Shown here: positions 1 through 11,431 of the stretch, in pieces
Position numbering within the stretch: position 1 is the stretch's first letter
How the letters are laid out: each line of letters starts with the position of its first letter
DNA from: Nymphaea colorata
Taxonomy: Eukaryota > Streptophyta > Magnoliopsida > Nymphaeales > Nymphaeaceae
Direction: 5' to 3'
Length of the DNA: 64,000 bases
Assembly (NCBI RefSeq): GCF_008831285.2
Contig: NC_045139.1
Location: 32,895,706-32,959,705 of the forward strand
Program-made: the position numbers and the translations under genes
The notes under the pieces: model-generated
The model's input: only the letters and a program-made list of their open reading frames with translations
Database searches by the model: none
What the model was told of the DNA's origin: nothing

Positions 1-340
1 GTAGTTATGTGTATTGTTAATTTGTTATACCTGTTATAAACTTTGTATACTATTATGTTAAATTGTATTGTAATACAATTTGTTATTCCTGTTATATGTA
101 TTGTAATACATGTTATGTGTATATACTATTATGTACAGTTTGTTATACCTGTTATATAGTATTGCATCAACCTATCATATGTATATACTATATACTGTTA
201 GCCTGTTATATAATATGTAGTATTGTGATACCTGTTATATGTATTGGTTAGTATGGTTATGTACTTGTACGTATTACTATTGTGTACTTATGCGTATACT
301 AATATGTACTCTTAGTCTTTTTTATTATCTTATGTCTTTG
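1..340. repeat. Degenerate AT-rich minisatellite
   Basis: A T/A-rich block in which the word tttgttatacctgttat and close variants recur about every 50 bp (near 21, 79 and 127, then decaying), mixed with tattgtaatac and gtatatactat words. It lies upstream of the first visible PAT10 exon and is probably intronic. The short reading frame across it has only low-complexity Y/I/C content and is not a gene. Confidence 0.6.
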
Positions 341-2073
341 TTTAAGTATAGGTGAATTAAAGCCTTCTTGTGGATTTACATTCATTCTAGAGATTAGATT
401 TAGTTTTTTTTTGTTTCTTCTATTCATTTACATTTAATGAGGAATGTTAAACTTCTTCTATTGATTTTGCATTTTTGACTGTCTAAGTTGATTATGCTTG
501 TCATATTACTACGCTCCACATTTCAAATATTAGTAATAGTTAATCAAAATAACTTGACATATTAACATAACTAAAAAAAAATTGGTCGCCTTTTTTGCCT
601 AGGCGCTAGGCACTGCGTGTCGGCCAGCAGCACCTGGGCTCATTGACAACATAGATTGAAGGCTTTAAGACATCTTCAAGGGTTTATATACCCGTATCTC
701 ACTTCCAGCTAACCTTGTTTCATGGCCTTCTGAGTGCAAATTGAATGTGATTATGAGGCTGAACTGGGATCTGTTAATTAGATACTTGAGTCAGTTTGCT
801 TTGAGTCATTACAATTGACATTAAAGTTAATTTTAACACTCGGACATGAGATTCAATATGAGAGGAGCGCCAAGGACGCAGGCTTCCTGAAAAGGGTGAG
901 TGCAGCACTCATATGTATGAAAGGACTTGAGAATAATCCCTTGAGAATAATCCCATCACAAACATGTTGAGTAATCTTTCAAGGGTTTACATGCTTATAG
1001 GCTTTACTACCAATTATCCTGGTTTGTCGCCTTTTCAGTAGGAATTCCAGCTGATTGTAGAGCAGATAGGGAGGTCTTAGACCAAACACTTGAGTTAGTT
1101 TTATGCTGGTCCCTGCTGTTTTTACTAGGATTTAAGGGCATTGCTGTTAGAACCTGCATCACCACATCAATGTTTCAGTGTCTTGTTTGTTATTTAATAT
1201 TTCAATAGATCTTTGCAAAAATATATTTGTTCTATGAATAATGGCTAATATGTTTTTGAAAAAAATAACAGAGATATGAGAAGGGTGCATTCTAAAATAT
1301 GCAGCATCTGACATGCAAAGGTTTAGATAATTCCGGCATGATGAGTTTGTGTGGATCCCCAACCCTATCTGGAATCTAAATGTGTACTATTCGTGAAGAA
1401 AGCACTTCTGTAACATGATTTCACATAAAATGACATTCCTTCTGGCTCACAATTCATATGTTTGGTACTATTTTATCTGATTCTCTTTTGAGTATTTGCA
1501 AACTCAGTACTGTATATCAGGCTACTTGGTCTGATATTGTATGGTATTACCACTTATGTAGTTTGATAACGTCATGCTTGAAGTCAGGATCTTTAATGGA
1601 AAGGTGTCTGGACTTTCAGCATCTGGGATATCACTTGGGCTTTTCTTGTTTCAGCAAGCTAGGGTTAGTCAGACCCTGGCAGGGTGTGCATAAGAAATGC
1701 ACCTGAATGTTGAACTTTTGACCTCCTTCATGTTGAAGGTCTTAAGTCCAACCCTCCAGCAAGGTGGAGGGAGCTTTTGTTGGCTTGACTTTGAGTTATT
1801 GATGGTTGAGTTACAGCGAAATTTTTAAATATTTATGTATTTGTTGCTTCTCCTTTTGTGGGGATGTCAACAGTTTCATGACTATTTTCTGTATTTTCAG
1901 TTTCATATATGATACAAGTTTACAGCTTTCTTGTATGACAGATGCATGTGCTTCTCTTGACTATACTATATTAGCTCATCACTTTTCACAAGCACATTCA
2001 CAAAGCTTTGGCTTTGCCTAACTACAGATATTTCTGATTACAATTTACTCATTCTCTTCGCAATACATTTCAG
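341..2073. other. Probable PAT10 intron 1, no coding sequence seen
   Basis: No exon encoding the expected PAT10 N-terminus (the conserved Cys-rich start and first membrane helices) was found here, so the first exon probably lies left of the window. Positions 570-640 hold a common plant dispersed motif built around cctaggcgctaggc. A 14-bp direct repeat of ttgagaataatccc sits near 928-955. Confidence 0.45.
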
Positions 2074-5000
2074 GTATACAGCAATATACCTGTTACTATT
2101 TGTAGTAACATTGGCTCAATATTTCTATACATCTTGCTCTTCCCCAGGGTAATCTTGTAACTTATGCTCCATTTGAATCAATGTAAGAAATAGTCGTGGT
2201 GATCGACAACCAAAAATAATTTTAGTATTTGCTATGGGTTTTAGATATGTTCTTGAAGCAATGAGAGCGATGGAGGAGATCCAAATAAAAACATCAAAAA
2301 ATTTTAGGTAAGAAGGCATGCTTTCTTGCCTTTCTTTGTTATTTTTTAGTTCTGGTTATATCCACCAGGTTTGTATTAAGTAGCTGTTGCAACAATAGTC
2401 GTTCTGGGAAATTGATTTAACTATTCATGATCAACTTATGGCTTACATCCTAATTTGATGGTCAAGCAAAGGCAGTCTGCTTCAATTAAAGCTGGGAGCC
2501 AGAGTCATCCTGTTGATAGTCGGCAATCAGGATGGAATTATTCTGAACTCAATGCAACAGCTTGGATGAAGTTGGTCATGGATTTGTATCCACCTGGCTC
2601 ACAAAGCAGGTATTATTCTGATTCATAATGAACAACTTCATTTTCTTTTGAAATTCAGTAGTTGACTTCTTTTATGCTGAGAGAATATTTTTGCGGTTAT
2701 CAGTGGATAAAATATTATCAAATTTGTGAGAGAATATTATTCACAAGCACATTTGAATATTCCGTATTGAACACATGAAAACATGACATTGATGATGTGA
2801 ACAACTTTTATCCGCTTCATAATACTGAACATCATTGTTGAGAACCATATTTTTGTAAGAGCACATGCATTATGAATCATATACATATTGATATAACCTT
2901 CTCTCTCATGAGCTGCAAGCAAAATCATGCCTAAAAGGCTTCTTTTTGTCACTGCTGGCCTGTCGCTTTGTTGCTTTCGGCTGACCTATCTAAGTTATGG
3001 ATTTTTTTTTCCCCAGAAACTGGACATGCGCATATTGCAATCTTCTGCAGGTAATGTTGCATGCCTACTTAGTTCCTTTGCTTCTTGCCAAGTTATATGC
3101 ATTCCACCTGTCGGTATATTTGTTGATGGTTTCCATGTGGGTTTCCAGTTGTACATGTAAACCTGATGGAATGACAGGCCTGGTAGTTAGTACATTCTGC
3201 ATGGCAATTAACACATGAAACTGTTTAACTGGCTTTTACTTGTTGATAATTGATATGATAACATTACCTTCCTTATGGTACATCCATTTCCTCTTTTGAT
3301 GTTTCTGATCATGATGTTGGTTATTGGCTTTAATGGTTGCATATGAGACTTCCTTTTGCTAGGGTCCCTTAACAAAATCAGTGTCCTTGAGTTGCCGGCA
3401 TCAAATTCTCCTCCCATTGCTTGGCAGCTCATTGTTTCATGTTCTACTTCACTCCCTGATGGAAATTCTTTGCTTCTTTTCCTCACTATACTACTTTGAT
3501 ATTGTTCACTCAGGACTATTTAGCCTTACAAGGTGGTCTTTGCTGATTCATATGGAATTCCACATCCCATATGCCTCGATAAGCCAGTGATGCTTTTGTC
3601 TGCTGGACTCTTGCCATCTTGGCTGCAGTACTCACTTTTTCGCCTGGCAACATGACACTTGTATTGCTCTTCCACAATCCTGTTTTCACGGTTTAGGCTG
3701 CGCTCCCATTTTGCTTGTGTCTACTATGGAGGTCATTTTTGTTTTCTTTTCCTTTGGCTTTTAAGACGTGTCAGTTTGATTACTAGGTCTTATTCTAGTT
3801 TTTTGTGTCCGGTAAGGATTTATGACCATGAGTGTGGTTGTTTCAGGAGACTGAAAGCTGGGGTGATAGAGTACAATGGATGGTAGTTATGAGGAGTAAA
3901 CCTAACCGGAAACCATTTTCGTTTAGAACCTTATGTCTCAAAGTATGGGTTGGTATTATTAGGACCTTAGGCCTTGAGTAAAGCTGCAAATGGCGTTTTA
4001 GTACCTACTAGTCTAAGCAAATAAGAATGGATAGACTCACAGTAGGAAAGCATGGGCTTGAGACCATAACTAATATGAGCCTTCTATTCCAATGGTTTTG
4101 TTTTTGTTAAGTAGAATAAACATAGCAATAGGAGTTGTAATTATGAGTGTTTGTGGGGAAAGAAATTGTGAATAAGCCTTTGCATAGACATGGTTCTCTG
4201 CTTCAAGTAAGATGGCCGTGGAAAAATCTGTGTTCTTTTTTGCTCTTGCAAAGCATGTCATATTTGAACATGCTTAGAAACAAGCCTAGTCAGAGCAAGT
4301 TGGTCGTGCATGTTCCTTATCTTGGCAAGTTAGTTTAACGCCGATAGTGATATGCTAAGTCACATGCGTATGGGTGCAGTTCAGGTAAGGGTACGGAGAT
4401 ACGGGTATAGACACGACAACTTTAGAAAATGTAGGCACGGGGGTATGGCAAGGATATGTATATTTATATACACAAAATTATATAAAATCAAAATGAAAGC
4501 AACATTTAAATAATCAAGCGATTTTAAATAAAAACATTACATGTTACTGAACAATAACTTCAAAAACATAATGAAAACTGAGTTGAAAAAAAATTAAATC
4601 ACGTAAAATTAAGCAGTTTGGATCTATTTTGATATGAAAAGTACCCAAGTGTGTCAAAGTACCCATTTTGGGTACGAGTACAATGACATGGGTATGCGGA
4701 CCTTATTGAAGTACCCATGTGACTTAGCCAATATGTATTGTGTTCACCTACCATCAAATACTGTTCCCTGAGGTGCATAAAACTGCCTTGCAAAATTTTT
4801 GCAATAGATATGTGTATCATGCCCAACAAGTCAACTACCTTAGAAATAGTTTCTGCAGGTCTTGCCAATGAATTTGGATCTTGTACCATTCACTCATCGT
4901 GAGGTCTTGCCAATGAATTTGGATCTTGTACCATTCACTCATCGTGCTTGGCATAGGGCCTTGACCAGTTAAACTATTTGTTCAGACTTTTCTTGCTACA

Positions 5001-8000
5001 TGATTCTAGATAACTGTAGCGAAACCATCAGTGATCCATCAAACTCAGGTGCTTGATGCATTGTAAAGGATCTCTGTTAAGGGAATAATTTCTGTATGCA
5101 TTTTGATGGACAATGGAGCGTAGCTCTTGGAAGAACTATTGCTGATAGTTACTAGAGGATGGTTATAGAGAATGATGATAGGAGCACTGTGTTGACGTCA
5201 CAATGATCTCAATTTATGCTGTCCATGGTTTTCCTTGAACAGAGAGATACATCTCTTTCTATTTAAGTGGATGTTGACTTTCACATGGATGTTGACTTCT
5301 ATCGTCACATTCTTTTCTGTATCACTTTGCATCATGTTATACTATGTTTGTTCTCCTCATAAAAAAGCCGTTTCCATTAGTATGCCAATTGGCCATTGAT
5401 GCAGGAGTAGTCCATGACTCCAAACAGGCGGATCTTAGAATAGATCCATTTTTTTTCACTTATTGGATATTTTATGTGTTTTCACTTATTAAATTGAGTT
5501 TCGATTTTTTGTTAGTTTTGGATTCAAGAATCAAGATCTAATTAATTAGGAAGCCCTATTTAAAGGGTCATGTACTTCATTTGGGCGTCTGTGAAGAGAT
5601 CATAGTCACAAAAAACACATTAAAAAAAAAACATTAAAAATGTGAGAAAATCACCAGTTGAAAAAAACGTGAAACATCCTCATTTTTTTTAGGAAACACT
5701 AAATAAAAAATGCAAAAAAAACACATTTTAAACATGTTCTTTTCTCATTTTTTTCATCGCATGATTTTTTTAGGTGTTTCTCACAAGGCTTATCAAACTG
5801 CTATACCTTTACAAGCTATGTCACACGGACGCTAAAGAGGGTGCGTACCCGTGTCGACTCGCCGACACGGGACTCCGGACTCGGCTAGGACACAACAAAG
5901 TATAAAAAAATAAAAATTTAATGTTTTTTTTTCATTTTATCAATTTTTGTGATGCATCCAATTATTTCCATGAACAATCTTTTCAAATATTCAGTACTTT
6001 TGTGATAAAACACATTTTCTCACAAGATTGTAAGAGTACTATAAATTAAATGTTTTTTTAATCTTATCATTTTTTAGAATATTTAATGTAGCCGTGTCCG
6101 CGTATCCGAAAATTTTGAAAATTGCCGTATCCGCAACCGTATCGCATCCGCACCCGTGTGACATAGCTTACAAGTCTAAAACCAAGAGAAAAAAAAAAGG
6201 AGAGAAACTTACCTTGGATGGCCGATGCCTTGCCAGTGCCAGTAGTTGGAGGTCGCTGGAGCCCGTTGGAGGCCCACGGTGGTGGAAAGGGTCAGACACT
6301 TGAAAGAGAGCAAGAGGGAGAAAGAGAAACGAAGAGTGAAAATGAAGAGTTTGACTGTTATCTTTAAAGAAATTTCAGAAACACCCCATGGTTTTTCCAT
6401 TGTTTTTAGAAATGCTGTTATAATCTGAAAAATTCTTACTCACCTCGGTTTTAAGAAAAATTAATTACAGAAAGAGGCTTAGAATCCATGTTCTAAAACA
6501 TGGATTGCAAACCCCTTTCCATAACCCCTTTGACAGTTCCTTACAAACTTTAAAACCCTTTTTCTTAGAATTTATAAATATAAATATTATAGAAAGTTAT
6601 TGAAATTTTTTAAACATGGATCACAACCCCTTTCTGAATTATAGAAAGGGGTTTGTGACCTATGTTTTGAAAATTTCCTTGACTTTTTATATTTATAAAT
6701 TCTAAGAAAAAAAGGTTTTAAAGTCTGCAAACTGCAAAGTGTAAAGTATGTTTTGCCTCCTTTACTTTTAGGAATTTCAAAAAGAAGGCAATCAAACTAG
6801 TTTTTAGCAAATTTTGGTTTCACTTTTTTATTTCGATTTTTTTGAATTTTTTAAAACTTTTCCTTTTTTTTCCGTTTTCTCAAAATTTGCTGTATTATAT
6901 GCCAGAAAAAGCTTGCTGTTTAAAACTCGAAAACAACATTCTATTTTGTTATTTCCTTTGTTTTTCTATTGTTTTACTTTCTTATTCATCATTCAGTTTG
7001 TAGTTTGTTGCGGGTATTAGAGCTGACCTATGTTAGATTGGTACCAAAGACAGGTCCCCCTTCTTTTTTTGCAATGGCACAAGAACAGAAGGAACATCTT
7101 GGTATGAAATATGCCAAAGAGTTTGAAGGGCGATTCTACAATTTTCTAGTGAAACTAAAAAAAAGCATGTCATATTGAAGTGAGATTTTGATGCCAATGC
7201 ACAAAGGAGTGGTGAATGGAATGACAAAACTGATTTAGGGTGTGAAGTAGAAAAGCAGAACCTAGAAGAGGATCAAGAGGTGACAGTAGTGATGAACATG
7301 TCCTCATTGCAGAAGCCCTACCTATGCCGTTGTTCATTGAAGAAAAAAAAGGAGGATTGGAGTGGTTATGCACAAGACGGCTCAATCAAAAAAGAAAATC
7401 CCGCTGTTTGAGTGGGGTTGTAGCCTAGCTGTCAACTATTACTGAAGCAAGTTCCCCTAGGTCCAAGTGGCAAACTATCCATCTACTATTGACCAATCTG
7501 GTGATGAAGGGTTTGCTCAAGTTGCCGTCACCACCAAAGGACTGCCCAACTATGGTGAAGTTTGTTGATTTGTTCTGTTCTTATCGAAAACAACAACAGT
7601 CAACCTGATGCCAATTGCCAGCCTGCAACAATGGGTGTCGGCAAATAAAGGAGGAGGAATGACACCAGAAAACAACAACGTGGATGCCCAAATCACACAA
7701 AAAATCTGACCGTCTAAAAATGCCTTGCTTATGGTCCTCCAACCCACCAATAGATTTAGGTCGAGGGCTAGCGTGTTGCTGCCACCATGCAACAATGGCT
7801 TTATCCTCATTCCATTCACCAATGATGGATAATGTGATCGTCGGCCTCCCCAGAACCTATTGGAAAACCCCCATCACCGCACCACTTGTCCTGCCAAGAG
7901 CTGTCAGCCCGACCACTACGTACTCATTTGAACCACCGGGACAACATCATCGGAATGGCAACAATGCTGCTGCCTGATTGCAGTGTTGCCGAGAGCCTCC

Positions 8001-11000
8001 CCTTTCCATTGGTTTACCTCACTAACCCCTTTTGCCACACCTGCCACCACTTCTAGCACCACTACCATATGGCCGTTGGGTCAACGTCAACGGGAAGACA
8101 TCGCCTCCACAAGGAGGGGAATCCCTCCCTCTGCTTCTCTATGCCCTAACACATGGGAGAGGCAACATCAGGCAGGAGCATGATGCTGTCGGGCCTACCA
8201 CAGGCGGAGTCCTTGTCTGGTATAGGAACCATCCCCCTGTGGGAGCAGATGCTGTTTTGACAAAAAAAAAAGGGAAGAAAAGAAAAAAAAAAGGAAGACA
8301 AGGAAGAGCAACCAGATTCCCAAGCTTCTATTGGATTCACTTCGTGCTGCAAAAAATACAGTTTTCATTCAGGACTTCAATCGTTAAGGATGACTTTTCT
8401 TCAACTTAGGGACGCTGATGCAAGAGTAGTCCATGCAGGCGGATCTTAGTATTTTATGTTAGTTATTGAATATTTTATGTGTTTTCTTTATTAGATTGAG
8501 TTTGGATGTTATTTTGTTAGTTTTGGGTCCAAGATCCAATTAATTGGAAGCCTATTTAAAGGGACGTGTAGTTCATTTGGGAGTCAGTGAAGACATTTTA
8601 GAAACCCTAATTTCTATTCTATTATTTCTTTTAATCTTCGTTGTTTTTCCGTTGTTGTACTTTCTTGTTCGTCGTTTAGTTCGTGGTTTGTCGTTGGGAT
8701 TAGAGGTAACCCTCTAAACATTGCAATTTGCATTAGTTATGTAATTGTAGCATATGACTTGTTGTCTGATCTTGTTCTGATTGTGTCCCATCTTCATGTC
8801 TACCATTGAGTGTTGGAAGTTATGGCTGGAGGTGACTTGTGAAATCTCCTGTTCAACCATGAACATTTGACTTGTATGGATATCCTGTGGAATCATGTAT
8901 TGGTATAATGAGATCTGCATTGCATGTCGGCAATAAACTTGTTTGTGGTAAGTTTTGTTCTTGCTAATTCTTTTTTTTTTTCGTTGCATTTTCATGCAAA
9001 TATTTTTTTTCTTGATTTTAATGTTTTGAAATGTTACTCTTGTATAATGTGTAATGTTTAATTAACACTAACAGGTTCTGTAATTCTGTTTGTGATGTTC
9101 CTTTTTTTTTTTTAGCCTGCATTAGGAAACTAAGTTCTTACTCTACAGTGTACAAACAATTGAATGGCTAATGGTTCCATATGTGAATTCTTTGCAGCCA
9201 CCACGTGCAAAGCACTGCCATGATTGTGATAAATGTGTTCTTCAGTTTGATCATCATTGTGTTTGGTTGGGAACATGCATAGGTCAGGGTAACCATTGTC
9301 GGTTCTGGTAAGTGAAATTTTAGTAAATGATGACATGCAAAATTGACAACTGCTCTTTCAGTCGACTTCTGGTAGTTATAGCGTCCTCTTTTCCTTGACC
9401 TGTTCAGGAAGGGGACTCTTGATACTAGGATACTCTTAGAAACCCCTGGTTTATTTAACTTGGCCAATGGCCATTGTGATGGCCTGATCCTTCACTTCAG
9501 CTGGTGGCCTCCGTCTTCATCATCGAACTACCTCAACACAATAGACCATTCTCTTTTTGGTTGCTCTTCAGCTGCCTTGCTCAGTCAAATTCTAGCAAGG
9601 ACTGCTAATCTGCTACTAATGACAGCCTGCCATTCCACTCCAATCTCCTTTCTGTCATCAATAGACATCTTAGATATTAGATTTTTATCTGCCATTACTT
9701 GGCCATATTACTCTCATCCTCAAATTCTACCTGATAATCCTTCATTCTCTGCTGCATTGTTTTTGGCATTTCTATAGTGTAATCTACATAAAGGTGCCAA
9801 ATCTCCAAGGGTTGAATAACCTGTTTCCGGTCGGACCTTGCCTGCTGCACTAGTTACCATTGATACTATTGGATTCCCTAGCCTTTGAGGTATTTCAGTG
9901 TGGCCAAACCTTGCTGTCCTGGATAACATGGTAATCAAATGATTGTTTGCTCGACATAGCCTGCTTTTATACCTGGAAATTTTATCTTAACCACACTGCT
10001 CAATTTTCTCCTTCATGGGTTCCTAGCTTGCAGACTTCTGAATCTGCGATTTTTGTGGCAGGAGTGGCATGGGTCTGACCTTAGCCAGTAGTCCCCTCTG
10101 CTTTCTCATGGCATAACTTCTCTTTTGCTTTGTTGTTTCCACTTTCCACCCTGGTTCGTGGAGCCACAAGAATTGAGCATGGCCTTGTTGCTTTATCATG
10201 CTATTTTGCCTTTGCCAAGATATAGCTGTGAACAATATTTTTCAGGACACTTATGTTTGTGTTTTATCACTTCACGTTCAAAATGGAATTGGTTGATTAT
10301 GTTTGCATCATGATCTGGGAATGCAGGTGGTATATTTTGGAGGAGACCATATTATGCATTTGGACTGGTGTATTGTACATCACATATTTGAGAACCAATA
10401 TCGCAGCTGAATGGTAAGATATCAGAAGCTTATATCTTGCAGTAAAAAATTGATGCAGGTTACCAGTGATAAAATCTCTTGAATGTATGGTTAATGCCTT
10501 AATGGACTATGATAAAAGCATTTGTACATTATGTTAATGTTATGAAGCCCTGTTATAAATATTGCAATGCTGAAACATTAGCAATTCATTCAGGTGGAAG
10601 GACGTAATCATGATATTACTGCTGGCTGTGCTGTCAATTTCTCTGATATTCCTTCTTCTGCTGCTATTTTTCCATAGGTATCTCTCTCCCTCTGTATGTA
10701 TGTAGATACAAGCTTTGTATCAATGTACTATGTATAAAACTATAAATATGTCCTCCTTTCTCTATACTTTATGTCATATGTATAAGACTATAATATGTCC
10801 TACTTTGTTTATACTTTATGTCAGTCACATATATCATCCTTGGGTTTCTATTTGCATGGTTTTCTTTGTATTAACTGGGAAGTTTGTTTTTTGGAAATTC
10901 TTGATAAAAAATTAGGAATTTAAAAATTTTAAAGTACAAAAATTGATGAAAAATTGTGAAAATTTGAGCTTTCTACAATTTTCTTACAAAACATTGTTAA

Positions 11001-11388
11001 AAATTCAAAATAGTGAATGTGATGTGAGAAAAAACCTTAAAGACTTTAAACTATTTTAAAACATTTGTTGCTGAAAAACATGGGAAGAAAATGTTAGAAA
11101 AGGGCGAAAACATGATTTTTTTTATTTTGGTGTTTTTTAAAATATTGCAAGATTTTCATGTGCTTGCATTTGTTCTTTTTTTCCTTTTTTGTGTTTTCGT
11201 TTGGAAAAAAGTGCAAGTACTTGCGAAAGTGCTTTGTTTCGATAAACACTTATGGTTGTATTGATAAAAACTTGAGCCATGTATATGTTTTCTTATAGAA
11301 AAAAAATATGATTTTTTGTGGCTGAAATATTTATAATTTTGTATAGTTTCTTGGCTGGAGATCTTTGTAAAAACTTATACATCACAAT

Positions 11389-11431
<43 letters not shown>

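Larger units (their letters stand above)
5397..8720 (+). mobile_element. Fossil non-autonomous LTR element in PAT10 intron
   Basis: Two related segments, both starting tgatgca-agtagtccatg, flank a short interior. The right one spans about 8416-8720. The left one spans about 5397-7036 and is interrupted by later insertions at about 5600-6930. Just after the left LTR is a tRNA-primer-like site, ttggtaccaaag, near 7038, resembling the initiator-Met primer sites of plant LTR elements. The interior (about 7037-8415) shows no recognisable gag or pol and looks like a small non-autonomous type. The LTRs differ at many positions, so the insertion is old. No clear target-site duplication was seen. It is plainly decayed. 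Confidence 0.6.
3051..9197. other. 6.1-kb PAT10 intron loaded with repeats
   Basis: Lies between the 34-nt exon 3017-3050 and the DHHC exon at 9198. It holds a TIR element at 4350-4734, a 45-bp tandem duplication at 4857-4946, and an LTR-element fossil at 5397-8720 with a second TIR element and a foldback inside it. The remaining reading frames are short and show no recognisable domain. Confidence 0.7.

Noticed and set aside
1-2073. PAT10 first exon inside the window
   Set aside because: No frame with the expected Cys-rich start and first membrane helices was found; the exon is probably further left.
7684-8409. Overlapping open frames of about 66-125 aa in the PAT10 intron
   Set aside because: They lie inside the LTR-element fossil, are GC-rich by composition and match no host protein family.
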